This document shows positions 46,037 to 57,343 of a stretch of 64,000 nt of DNA, in pieces. Every line of letters begins with the position of its first letter. Positions within the stretch are counted from its first letter, which is position 1. The stretch is from positions 27,599,516 to 27,663,515 of the forward strand of contig NC_057766.1 of NCBI RefSeq assembly GCF_010389155.1, read 5' to 3'. Below the pieces are notes generated by a model. It made no database searches and was not told the origin of the DNA. It worked only from the letters and a program-made list of their open reading frames with translations. Source of the DNA: Erigeron canadensis (taxonomy: Eukaryota; Streptophyta; Magnoliopsida; Asterales; Asteraceae). The position numbers and the translations under genes were made by a program.

Positions 46037-47604
46037 TTCACAAAATGTACATGGTTTCATCATTTGTGCCCAAAGGTCAGATGTGATTCTCATGGTGTGT
46101 TCTTTTCCTTTTAGATAATGAACACTAAGTATATTGATTCTGCCCAAAGGTGATTTAATATACTTTGTGTGCTGAAAGGAACATTTTTCATGCATAAGAT
46201 ACACGATTCTTAATTTTGTGCCCAAAGGTCAAAAGATAAGCGTTGTGCCGCATGAACCTAATGCTCATGTGTGCTTAGATATTAGTTACTTCTGCCCAAA
46301 GGTGATGCAAAATCTAAGTAGAGCCTTATGTTAACTTATTGTTTTGGTGTTTACAATAGGTTACCTATCACTAGCTTCATTAGTATAATGGTCTTAGTCT
46401 CATTACTTCAGGAACATTATTTTAGCCTCTTACGTAAGGAACATTATTGTTAGCCCTTAGTTAAGTTTAGGCATTACTTTAGTTCCATTAGTTTTATAGA
46501 TATTACTTAGTCTGCCTTAGATAGCTAATTATGTCACTATAATCTCATTGCCCTTAGTTTTAGGCATTACGTTATTAATCTTCTATTACTTGTATCCTAA
46601 ATCTATATCCTCCTTATTTCCACTGTAGTACCTCCCATTGGCATTCAGCCACTTACCGGTGAAAACTATGCTTCATGGAAAGATCAGTTAGATCTTACTC
46701 TGGGGTACTATGACCTGGACTACGCCATTCGTCATGATGAACCCGTTGCCATTACTGCAACCTCTACTGCAGAGCAGATAGCGGCATTTGAGAAGTGCAA
46801 CAAGGCGAATCGCTTGTCACTTATGACGGTCAAGAACTCTATTCCTCTTGGTCTCCGAGGAGCTATTCCCGAGTCTGATAAAGTGAAAGATTACCTCAAA
46901 TCTGTTGAGGATTACTTCAAGGGATCGTCTAAAGCGCATGCAAGCAGCTTAATGCTAAAGATGCTTACTCTGAAATACGATGGAAAAAGCGGTGTCCGTG
47001 AACACATAATGAAAATGAGCGACATGGCGAACAAGCTTAAGACTCTCGAAATGGAAGTCTCTGACAACTTTCTTGTGCATTTCATAATGACATCATTGCC
47101 TGCTCAATTTGATGCCTTCAAGATTAACTATAATGCTCAGAAGGACAAATGGAAGATGAGTGAACTGATTGCAATGTGTCAACAAGAAGAAGATCGCCTT
47201 AAGCTTGAGCAACCTGAAGCTGTTCACCTTACTACCACTGCTAATTCCAAGAAGAGGAAGGGTAACAATAGTAACAAGAATGGAAAGAAAGCTTCAAAGA
47301 TGAGTCCTAGTGCAGTTGCCTCTAGCTCTAATGCCTTGAACATCAAGTGTAAGTTCTGTCGTACTCAAGGGCACATTCAGAAAGAGTGTCCTAAGTTCAA
47401 GGAATGGCTAGCTAAGAAAGGTAACGTACTTTATGTAATATTTGATTCTTTTACTACTGATGTTCCTGTTAATACATGGTGGGGTGACTCCGGTTCTATG
47501 GTCCATGTGACTAACTCAATGCAGGGATCCATACAATCCAGAAGCTACGAAAGGGCCAAAGAAAACTTAGAGTTGGAAGTGGTGATCTTTTAGATGTCGA
47601 AGCC

Positions 47605-48387
47605 ATGGGAACTTATATTTTACATATGAGTACTGGAAAATGTATTAGACTATTAAATACCTTATATGTACCGAGAATTACTCGGAACCTCGTATCTATT
47701 TTTAAACTAGACATTGAAGGTTTTGTAATAATTCATGGTTTCGGCAAGATTACTATTACTCTTAATAATGATTTGCATGGTCGTGGTTTCTTGGATGGAA
47801 TGCTGTATAAATTAGAACTAGATCATAATTTCTCACAATCTTTGTTGTCTTTTAATGTTGATGATATAGCTAAGACAAAGACAAAATCACTTAAGCAACA
47901 AGAGAATTCCTCCATGTTGTGGCATAAACGTCTTGGCCACATCTCACGAGATCGCATGACACGACTCGTAAAGGATGGAATCTTACCATCTCTTGACTTT
48001 AGTGATTTTGAAACATGTATTCAATGTCTCAAAGGCAAAATGGCTAAAGGGAATAAGAAAGGAGCCACAAGAAGTTCCAACTTGTTGGAAATAATTCATA
48101 CTGATATTAGTGGCCCCTATCCCGCTTCCATTACAGGACATACTTCATTTATTACATTTATTGATGATTATTCACGTTATATGCACCTTTATTTGATTAA
48201 GAAAAGTCTGAATCCTTACAAACTTTTACTGATTTTAAAACTTTGGTTGAAAACCAACTTGAACGAAAAATAAAAGTTGTAAGATCAGATAGAGGAGGTG
48301 AGTATTATGGTAGACATACTGATGTTGGTCAAGCCGCTGGTCCTTTCCATGACTTTGTAAGGAACATGCATAATTAACCAATACACC
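47605..48387 (+). pseudogene. Copia protease end and integrase N-part, frameshifted
   Basis: The frame 47605-48273 includes the gag-pre-integrase zinc motif region (MLWHKRLGHISRDRM, CIQCLKGK) and the integrase core start (HTDISGPYPASITGHTSF, FIDDYSRY). A 1-bp shift near 48208 moves the frame to one with RSDRGGEYYG. A second shift near 48368 leads to the long frame that follows. Integrase therefore cannot be made whole from this copy. Confidence 0.85.
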
Positions 48388-50658
48388 ATGCCTGGTTCTC
48401 CTCAACAAAATGGTGTTGCTGAAAGGAGAAATAGAACCCTAATGGACATGGTGAGAAGTATGCTTGCCAACACTAACTTACCTACTTTCCTTTGGACTGA
48501 GGCCTTAAAAACAACCGTTCATATACTCAATAGAGTTCCTTCTAAATCTGTCCCTAAAACTCCTCATGAGATCTGGACAGGGAAGAAACCGAGTCCTAGA
48601 TATATGAAAGTATGGGGCTGTCCTGCCGAAGCTAAACTCTATAACCCTAACTTAAAGAAACTTGATCCTAAGACTGTTACATGTTTCTTTGTCGGTTATC
48701 CGGATAACTCAAAAGGTTATCGGTTTTACTGTCCTTCCCACACTACTCGCATCAGTGATACACAGCATGCCACTTTCCTAGAGAACTCAGAGATCAGTGG
48801 GAGCACGACAAATCATAACTTCGATTTGCAAGAAGTACAAGAAGCGGGGGGAAACGATTCGTCGGTTAGTATTATTCCTCCGATAATTCCTCTTGTACAG
48901 AACGCTGCTCCGAATGTCACTGATCCAACTCCTCCTAATGTTAATCATGAGACCACTAATGCTGAAGGATCTTCCGAAAATCCCAAAAATCAACTCAGGA
49001 GATCATCGAGGTCACGTAGGGCCACCAATTTTGATGACTTCATTACTTATCTCACTGAAGTTGAGGATGTTGAAAAGCTTATTGATCCTACCTCTTATAA
49101 AGAAGCCATTAATAGTGATCAGGCCACTCAGTGGAATGAAGCCATGATTGAAGAGCTTAATTCCATGCAACATAATGACGTTTGGGAATTGGTTGAACTT
49201 CCTAAAGGATCCAAAACTGTTGGTTGCAAATGGGTCTTCAAAACCAAATTAGACCCGAAAGGAAACGTCAAACGATATAAGGCCAGATTGGTTGCGAAGG
49301 GCTATACTCAAAAGGCTGGAGTTGATTATCAAGAGACCTTTTCTCCCGTGTCTCGTAAAGACTCTTTAAGGATCGTTATGGCACTAGTAGCTCACTTTGA
49401 TCTCGAGTTACATCAGATGGATGTCAAAACAGCTTTCTTAAATGGAGACTTGGAAGAAGATGTATACATGTGGCAACCTGAAGGATTCATTCCAAAAGGT
49501 AAAGAGCACATGGTCTGCAAGTTAAAGAAATCCATATATGGGTTGAAGGAAGCATCAAGACAATGGTACCTTAAGTTTGATGAAGTCATTAAAGAACAAG
49601 ACTTCATAAAGAATCAAGTGGATCAATGCACCTATCTCAAGATCAGTGGGAGTAATTTTATAATCCTTGTTTTGTATGTAGACGATATTCTACTAGCAAG
49701 TAATAACTTGGATATGTTGCATAAGTCGAAGCGGATGCTTTCGCAGAAATTCGACATTAAAGATCTCGGTGATGCCTCTTATGTTATAGGTATCGAAATA
49801 CATCGGGATAGGCATAATGGTATTTTAGGTCTTTCTCAAAGGGCCTATATTGAGCGGGTTTTAGAACTCTATAGCATGCAACATTGCGCACCCACTGTAG
49901 CTCCAGTAGTTAAAGGAGATGTATTCGGCACTTTCCAAAGTACGAACACTGAGATTGAAAAGGAGCAAATGAGGGTGATACCTTACTCATCAGTAGTTGG
50001 GAGCATTATGTACGCTCAGGTCTGTACTCGTCCAGATATCGCTTATATCGCCGGTATGCTAGGACGTTACTTATCTAATCCTGGATTAGCACACTGGAAA
50101 GCGGCTAAGAAAGTTCTACGATATCTGCAAGGGACCAAAGACTACAAACTAACGTATAGAAGAAGTGACAATCTAGAAGTAGTAGGCTATTCCGATTCTG
50201 ATTTTGCCAAAAGCAAGGAAGATAAGAAATCTACTTCTGGGTATATTTTCATGTTAGTTGGCGGACCTATATCTTGGCGGAGTCATAAGCAGAAACTGAC
50301 TGCAACATCTACCATGATGGCTGAATACATTGCCGTTTATAATGCTACTTGCCATGGGATGTTAATTAGGAATCTGGTCAGTGGACTCAAAGTCGTCAAC
50401 TCCATTTCTAGACCATTGAAGCTTTACTGTGATAACTCAGCTGCCGTAACTTTCTCGAACAGTAACAGTTCAACTGGCGCTGGGCTGTATCTCGATACAA
50501 AGTATCTGTTTTTACGCGAACGGGTTGAGGAAAATGTTCTTTGTATTGAGTACATAAGTACAAATGACATGCTAGCGGATCCGATGACCAAAGGTCTTCC
50601 TCCTAATGTCTTTGTAGGACACGTGTCGAAGATGGGACTTACTAAAGACTTAGTTTAA
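48388..50658 (+). pseudogene. Copia integrase C-part, reverse transcriptase and RNase H (open frame)
   Basis: A 756-residue open frame. It starts in the integrase core end ([17 protein letters not shown]), followed by the integrase C-part and a variable Asn/Ser-rich link. Reverse transcriptase: [42 protein letters not shown] and catalytic YVDDILLAS. RNase H: SDSDFA, STSGYIF, then CDNSAAVTF and a [10 protein letters not shown] end. RT and RNase H motifs all look intact, so this half could still make protein. It is graded pseudogene only because the polyprotein is broken upstream. Confidence 0.9.
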
Positions 50659-50969
50659 TTTAATAGCATATTGTACTTATTTGGTCATTAGTATTACTGT
50701 TTAAAATTTTTCCTCCTTATTCAGATTTTGTTTGTCTATTAATCGCACTTTGAGTACTCGTATTAGTGTGTTGACATTATTGTGACAAAATTTGTCTTAG
50801 TCAATTGATCATTGCTTATTACTTTTAAATTTGAGTCATAGTTTGACTAGTGGGGGTCCTGAGTTGATGTTCTTCTCTACGACTGTACTTATTGGCTATG
50901 ATTTCGGTTTAAAACAAAATGAGTATTATTCCGGAACTTATTTGAATACTCATAGATAAATGATCGCTC

Positions 50970-50984
50970 GGTCAAGTGGGAGAA
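50970..50984 (+). other. Polypurine tract of the copia element
   Basis: GGTCAAGTGGGAGAA directly precedes the 3' LTR start. It is the usual plus-strand primer position. Confidence 0.8.
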
Positions 50985-51445
50985 TGTTGGAACCACGTTA
51001 GTGTGACCGTCACTGATCATGTGTCATTCCTGATATGATAATTGACGATAATGAAATCCCTATGTCTAAGTAAATATTCGATGGACGTATTTACTCTTAA
51101 AGACATATTATAGGGTTTTTCATTAGGTGATTGGACTTGAGAGGACTAATGAGGCACGAATTAAACACCAGAGGGACTTAATATGAAAATACTCTCCTTA
51201 TATATAGAGAGAGTAATTAACCCTAATTCAAGGTTAATCACAAAAAATTCACAGCCTCCCAAATCATAAAATTCGTCCATCTTCTCTGTTGAATTCATTA
51301 TAACAGAATTCATCACTCCATCCTAAATCAATCATCATATTTTGGGAACCCGAAATCAATGGCAAATATGTTTAATGCCTTTACAGGTTCCTCTGGATCT
51401 CACGGTACGTGTATATTACGAATTGAATCATGTTATATTACAACA
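50985..51445 (+). repeat. 3' LTR of the copia element
   Basis: 461 bp, the same length as the 5' LTR, with about 8 substitutions and no indel by hand count. It abuts the CRK-D exon 1 remainder through the gagaa duplication. A frame from inside this LTR (first ATG at 51375) runs in frame into CRK-D exon 1. Confidence 0.92.
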
Positions 51446-52198
51446 GAGAAACCCTCTTTTAAGAAGATATTGTAGAGCCTATAATGCAATGAATGGACCA
51501 GCTTATTTGAACAACCTCAACACCACCCTCTCTAGCCTTCGGAGGCAGTTATCCAATCCACAAGTATATTATGCCTTTGCACAGGCTGTGGATCAGGAAT
51601 TTGTGACTAGTTTTGCTATGTGCACGGAGTATCTCTCGACCTCGCAATGTCTAGCATGTTTTGACACTGCAGCTAACGACACAAAAGCATGTGGTTTTGC
51701 CAATGGTGGTAACGTGATTTATGATGATTGCAGTATCAGGTTAGCACAAATTTGTGAAAGGAATAATATGCTTGTTAATTAACTAGTATGGTACCCGCAC
51801 AAAAGAGCAGAGTTAAAATTAAGGGTAAGTTACAAATATTGTCCCTGTCATCCTGTGGTGCTTCGAAAACCACAGTTTCCAACCATGCCGGAAAAAAGTG
51901 AGCCTAAATCATCCTTGTGATCGTGTTTTCGCCTATACCATTATAACTATTCATTTTACCATCAAATAAAATAAAAAACTACTATTTTATATAACTTTTT
52001 TCCTAGTTGATGTATTTTAAACCTTTTTAAAGGAGTTGACATCATAGACCACTTTCTGATGTTCTGAAAATCGGTTTTGGATATAGAATAACATGCATCA
52101 TCCAATAATCTTCATCAAAAGGTTCTTCCAACTTCAAAACAATCTATAGTTTATATATATGCATTGTCTAATGATCTGTCGATGTCTATAGTTAAATA

Positions 52199-52453
52199 CT
52201 CCGTCCGTTCCATGTTAACTTTCCTAGTTTGACTTGTTGAGTCTTTTTCTTTCAACTTTGACCATTAATATCTTTGTTTGGTTATATAATACTTGATATA
52301 AATTATATAGATAGATTGGTTTTTAGATGTGTTTTCATTGATATGATTTTCATCAATCATTTGATAGTACAAACAAAGATATTTACGGTCAAAATCTAAA
52401 GAGAAAGACTTAAAAAAAGTCAAACTATGGCATTTAAAATATGGCAGTAAGAG
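52199..52453. mobile_element. Stowaway MITE in CRK-D intron 1
   Basis: 255 bp between TA dinucleotides. The left end CTCCGTCCGTTCCATGTTAAC and the inverse of the right end share the CTCC/CTC...GTTTGAC pattern of Stowaway (Tc1/mariner) MITEs. The inner pair TAGTTTGACTT / AAGTCAAACTA is also inverted. No code. The rest of intron 1 (51740-52566) shows nothing else. Confidence 0.75.
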
Positions 52454-54755
52454 TATATGTCTTTGATGTTAGTTACATTGGAACATATATATATTCTTGA
52501 TACAAAGGTAGGAAAAAAATCGATGTACACAGTCATGCATGCTAAATTGTAATTTTTTGTACATAGGTACGAGAACTTTGGCCAAATTTTCAGTAACACG
52601 GATGTTATTTTGGATGCTGATGCCCCTCCATCTAGAGTCTGTGGCAACGAGTCAACATCTCAGCCTGTAACAACTTTTAACGACCTAGTAAACGAATTGT
52701 TATCTGATATTCGAGACACAGCTCCAAGAACATCAAATTTCTATGTAGCATCCACAAGGCAACTCTCAACCGACAATTCAACAGTGTATGCAGTTGCACA
52801 GTGTGTTCAGAACATAAGTCAAGCCATTTGTGATAACTGCTTGAATACAGCTTATAACAATTTACAAAATTGTCTGCCTAGTAAAGAAGGAAGGGCCATT
52901 GATTTTTTTTGTTTTATGAGGTATTCTGACGCTCCTTTTTTCCAAAGGAACCAGACAACAAACATCACACCTTTCCTACGTAAAGGTGAGACGTCTTATA
53001 CATCAATATCTTAATTAAATTATCCGGATGCAATTTTTGAAATTGTGCTAGTGTATTAATAAAGAGAACTCTGTATTTTCCTTGAACAGCAAGTTCAAGC
53101 AAGTTGGGGATTATAGCTGGAGTAAGTAGTGGTGTAGGTACCTTCATCCTTTTACTCGCTTTGTGGTTATGGTATCGACGACATCAGAAGTCTAAGACTG
53201 TTGGAGAAGGTAATATACGCATACAAAACTGTTCAATACAAATCTAGCTTAAACCATACAGAATAGATGAGTTCCATCATGTACTAATTCTGAGGGTGAA
53301 ACGCCGAAGAAGTACTAGTTTTTAGCGTCCTTTTGGCATAATTATTTGTATTTTAACTGGTAGTTTGTGATTCACATCTCACGGACACATCATTCTGTTT
53401 CCTAAAAAAAACATCTCACAGGCTGATAGGTGATCAGCTGCCTGACCTAATCTGATTTGTATGCGGGAAGACATTTTTCCTGATATTTTCCATTCAAACA
53501 TATCTCTAAGCTAAATGTATTTATGTCCATCTCAACGGGTATTTCTTGAATTAGAATTACTAACTGTTTAAGTGATGGTTATATAGACGAAGATGGACTA
53601 CAAGGGGTGAAAAGCTACAACTATCAAGATTTGCGATTAGCAACCCATAATTTTGATGAAAAGTATAGAGTTGGGAAAGGAGGTTTTGGTGAAGTATTCA
53701 AGGTAAGGACTTCACATAAAATAATAAATGGTTCAAGTATATATTGAGTTTGTGGATTTATTAGTGTAAAAAGTTGCACAACATTTGTTATATATAGTTC
53801 TTGATGTATTTAGAACATTTGTTTATCAGATGAATCTAGCTATGAAATAATAGTTTCTTATTCTGTCGTTTGCTTAACAGGCAATCATGGAAGACGAGAG
53901 TGTGGTGGCAGTCAAGAGACTTAACGTCGATTCTAGCAGAGCAAAATTAGATTTTGAAAACGAAGTGAAGCTCTTAGATAATATTCAGCATAGAAATCTA
54001 GTACGCCAACTAGGTTGGTGTATTGACGGACCTGAGCTACTTCTTGTCCTAGAATACATTCCACAGGGCAGCCTTTCCAAATTCTTATGGGGTAATTAGT
54101 TTTACTTAGAATTAATACTATTCTTGTAAGTAGTGCTAATTTTGACAAAATAGATTTATAAGAAATTCTTCGTGGACAGGTGCTAAAAGGGGCACACTGA
54201 ACTGGCGAAAGAGATTTGACATTATCTTTGGAGTTGCTAGGGGTCTTGCCCATGTTCATAATGAATTCCATATCAAAATAATTCATAGAGATATAAAGTC
54301 GGAAAACATTCTTCTTGACGACGATTTCAACCAAAAATCGCAGATTTTGGGTTGGCTAGACTTCAGAAAGAGGATCAAACCCATGTTAGCACAAAGCTTG
54401 CTGGGACCCTGTAAGTTATTGTATAATTGTAGTTCCCTTCACTTTGTAATCATATATACCAGATTCAAATAGCTTTAATTTTTCATATGATAATATATAT
54501 GTTCATTACGAGATCAATATAGAGGATACATGGCACCAGAATATGCAATCAATGGACATTTAACAGAGAAGGTTGATACATACAGCTTTGGCATCGTGGC
54601 CCTTGAAATCATTAGTGGTCGAAGATGTACCGATGAACACTTTAGTGGACCTAACACAGTTCACCTACACGAACATGTAACATGCAGCTTTAATAGTTAA
54701 CCTTGCCTTATATATCTGATACTTCAAAATGCATATCGAAGTATTACAACGTTGA

Positions 54756-54942
54756 TAAAAACTTATTTAAATAGAACAAGATCTTGACCCTTAGATCATG
54801 GTTAAATTGATACACAAAGATTCACGAAACAATTGATACACGATAATTTTCATGATGCACAATGATATCAAGTGATGAGAAACTTATTGTTTTATTTGTT
54901 TTACTTTAGTACTTGTTTTATTTTACCAAAAACCTAACTATA
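54756..54942. mobile_element. MITE family M1, copy 3, after CRK-D exon 7
   Basis: Same family and orientation as 2973-3176, with a more decayed left end. It lies about 80 bp after the CRK-D exon 7 donor, in what should be intron 7, and may mark the place where exon 8 was lost. Confidence 0.65.
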
Positions 54943-56300
54943 TAAAAAGAAAGTTTCACCAAACGAATAATTAAAAAGAGTATTATAGTTAAATAACAGG
55001 GGTATTATATAACAGGGGTATTGTATAAATATCAAGTGGATTTGTTTTAATCAGCTAATATTTTTTAAGGACAATTTAGATATTTTTTGGCCACTATTAC
55101 TTGCACCCCTCCCTTCAACAAATGCATAGCTCTTGGACCACCTCTGAACTAAGCCATTGCTATCATCATCATCTTCTTTTGGCTTCTTTTTGTGAAATAA
55201 AACTTATCTGATTGCCTCCTTTCATCATCTCTTTAAAAGATTGTACATGGTGTTTGTATATATGTATCATTTGTACTCAAATGAGCTGTACCCATCTGAG
55301 TTGCTTTTTGATGATGAGGAGGAGGAGGAAAGCCGCAGAGGAGCAGCAGCAGATGAAGAAAACAACTTGTTAGAAAAATTCGAATGTTCGCCGGAAAAAT
55401 TCGAAACGAGATTTCTTCTTCGATTCATCGAGTTAAGAATCAAAACCAACACCAAAATGCTCAGATTCTCAATCCGCACAAACCCTAACTAAAATCAAGT
55501 CCTATCTATGTTCGCCGGAAAACTCCAGATCTCGCTGGAAACAGTAACTACCGTCAAAACTTGGCTAATCAAAACATTGAAACCAGCAAAATGATCAGAA
55601 TATTACCACGAACAAAACCTCATGTTTTTCAGATCGATTCGATGTAAAATGACGATAAAATTGACGAGAGAAGTTACACAAAAGTTTTTTTTTAATTTTA
55701 ATTTATTTTAATAATGGACAGTATCATTACTGTTAGTATGTTACCGTGATGTTGTTGTAAAAAGCAATACCACTCTAAACACAAAAAGACAATATTTTAA
55801 TTATAAAAAAAAAGGGACCAATCTATAGGGGGTGATGATATGATAAAACTATTTTTTTTCGTTTTTCAAACAATGGAAAAGGAATATATGTTCCATGTTG
55901 ACTAGAGAGTAGAAACTAGAGTTGTCTGGATGGGTCAAAGTTAACTGAGAGAATTTTTATATTAATGGTCCATGTTGAATACCCGAAATGAAATGATGTT
56001 AGCATTCTGATTTAAAAGATACGTTATAGAGATAGATTCTCATCCACATTCTTAGACCGTTGAAAAATCAAAATATATATATAAAAAAGAACTAAACCCT
56101 TTTCCTTTTTTAGCGGTTAAACTATAGATTTACCCCGATTTTGACCCGAACCTAACCTGAAGTCCTGAACATGTGGTAAACTTATGGACCAAGAATTAAT
56201 CAAACAGTAAGCCTCTAATCGGGCTAGGCTAGATCAGGTCTCAACCGGGTCTAGAGTTTCAGTGCAATATTATTAGACTCATCCCTAGCTGAAAATGACG
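54943..56300. other. Spacer between CRK-D and CRK-E; no exon 8 found
   Basis: No kinase exon 8 (expected to begin near an AWxLYE coding word) is seen. An 83-codon acidic frame at 55241-55492 (DDEEEEESRRG) lies in a stretch of 55100-55640 with less AT, GCCGGAAAA words and 5'-UTR-like texture. It may be a captured gene fragment, but I recognise no domain. Confidence 0.4.
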
Positions 56301-56508
56301 GCCTCTACATATTAAACAATCAATTCCTGAATTAGATAATATCCTACAACACATCCCACTTGGCCATTTGGGACTATGATAATGATAATACGTCAACTAA
56401 TGCTAAAAACTACATTTCCACATTTCTAATACCTTCAAAAAGGATACTTAATTTTCTTTCTCTACATTGAACCTTCAGACCAAAGTTCCATACCATCTTA
56501 ATTTATCG

Positions 56509-56933
56509 ATGGCGGAAAAAGGAACTAGACGCACCATCTCAATTCTTACAAAATCTTCAAGGATTATTTCCGTCATGATCATAATCGTCGTGGTGTTCAT
56601 CATGATGGCTAGGCAGGTGACTTCACAGTCAAGTGATAGGAGCAACGCTCTTTTAAGAAATTATTGTAGATCCTATAAAGTAGTGAATGGGGTGCCTTAT
56701 TTAAACAACCTCAACACCACACTTTCTAGCCTTCGAAGACAGTTATCTAATCCACAAGTATATTATGCCTTTGCACAGGCTGTTGATCAGGAATTCGTGT
56801 ATAGTTTTGCTATGTGTAGGGAGTATCTCTCGACCTCACAGTGTCTGGCGTGTTTTGACACTGCGGCTAATGACACAAAAGCATGCGGTTTAGCTGATGG
56901 TGGCAACATTATTTATGATGATTGTAGTATCAG
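56509..56933 (+). pseudogene. CRK-E: solitary CRK exon 1
   Basis: A 425-bp exon with start, signal peptide (hydrophobic SVMIIIVVVFIMMARQVTSQ) and first DUF26 (CREYLSTSQCLACFDTA), ending IYDDCSIR at a GT donor. It is closest to CRK-D exon 1, and the upstream 200 bp also align with the CRK-D 5' flank. No exon 2, membrane or kinase exon is seen in the remaining 7 kb. If transcribed it would read through to a stop at 56950-56952, giving a secreted single-DUF26 protein. It is either an orphan fragment or its other exons lie outside the window. Confidence 0.8.
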
Positions 56934-57045
56934 GTTAGTACAAATTTTTTAAAGATATACGAGCACATATTATGAAACTTTGTTAATTGATAATTACACT
57001 TAATTAGGAAGATATACATATATGCATATAAATGAAGAGTAAAAA

Positions 57046-57326
57046 CCTACAAGGAATTAGCCAAGTGGTAAGGCAAACACTTTGTGACCTTGGGGTCTCA
57101 CGTTCGATCTCCGCTAGGCACAAAAAATAACTCCTTTTTAAGGTACCCGTTACCAATGAAGCCTAGACTCATATGTGTAGTTTAAATACGCGGGTTCGAT
57201 CCTTTGGGGTGCCCAGATCATGTGGGATTAGGATGGAGGTATTTTACCAGCATCATATGGCTTATACGGGGTGGGTCGATGAGTATCCAATTGTGGTACC
57301 GAGGCTAGGGTTCCTTCCATTACCCT
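57046..57326 (+). mobile_element. SINE, 281 bp, with 17-bp target duplication
   Basis: The head is tRNA-like: A-box TAGCCAAGTGGTAAGGCA (57057) and B-box ACGTTCGATCTC (57101). The tail ends in TTCCATTACCC. The exact direct repeat taaatgaagagtaaaaa flanks it (57029-57045 and 57327-57343). A second GGGTTCGATCC word lies at 57191. It is not a tRNA gene, since it has no cloverleaf end. A truncated relative is in CRK-C intron 3. Confidence 0.9.
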
Positions 57327-57343
57327 TAAATGAAGAGTAAAAA

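Larger units (their letters stand above)
45348..47593 (+). pseudogene. Copia gag and protease start; probable start in the LTR and leader intron
   Basis: The main frame runs from 46629 to a stop at 47593. It has a UBN2-type gag (SLMLKMLTLKYDGKSGVREH region), a CX2CX4HX4C zinc knuckle (CKFCRTQGHIQKEC) and a protease DSG motif (WWGDSGSMVHV). Upstream of the first ATG in the frame (46814) the frame stays open for 61 codons with gag-like text (GENYASWKDQL). An ATG in the 5' LTR at 45348 with 15 codons, a GT donor after 45393 and an AG acceptor before 46629 would join in frame. That start is inference. The frame breaks near 47525, inside the protease. Confidence 0.75.
44974..51445 (+). mobile_element. 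Ty1/copia LTR retrotransposon, 6472 bp, inside CRK-D exon 1
   Basis: Two 461-bp LTRs starting TGTTGG and ending ACAACA, flanked by the exact 5-bp duplication gagaa (44969-44973 and 51446-51450). After the 5' LTR comes a tRNA-iMet type primer site; before the 3' LTR a purine tract. Order gag, protease, integrase, RT, RNase H gives copia. The LTRs differ at about 8 positions by hand count (around 1.7 percent), so the insertion is young on a plant time scale. The paralogous exon in CRK-E is uninterrupted. Three frame breaks in gag-pol mean this copy is not autonomous. Confidence 0.95.
44844..54676 (+). pseudogene. CRK-D: CRK pseudogene with copia insertion, frameshift and lost exon 8
   Basis: Parts: exon 1 start 44844-44973 (signal peptide), exon 1 rest 51451-51739 after a 5-bp duplication, then 52567-52985, 53090-53209, 53587-53702, 53881-54091, 54180-54410 and 54523-54676. 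Exon 1 without the insert is 419 bp, the phase expected. DUF26-1 (CTEYLSTSQCLAC), DUF26-2, membrane span and kinase exons are all recognisable. Lesions: a 6.47 kb Ty1/copia element in exon 1; a 1-bp deletion near 54328 (exon 6 is 231 bp against 232 in A, B and C) that shifts frame just before DFG; and no exon 8 in the 1.8 kb after exon 7. HRDIKSSN has become HRDIKSEN. Elsewhere the coding sequence is well kept, so decay looks recent. Confidence 0.92.

Noticed and set aside
48787..49607. Frames overlapping the copia RT region in other phases
   Set aside because: Shadows of the 756-residue integrase-RT-RNase H frame.
57057..57112. tRNA gene, suggested by A-box and B-box words
   Set aside because: No cloverleaf closing stem, and a 17-bp target duplication encloses a 281-bp unit: this is a SINE head.
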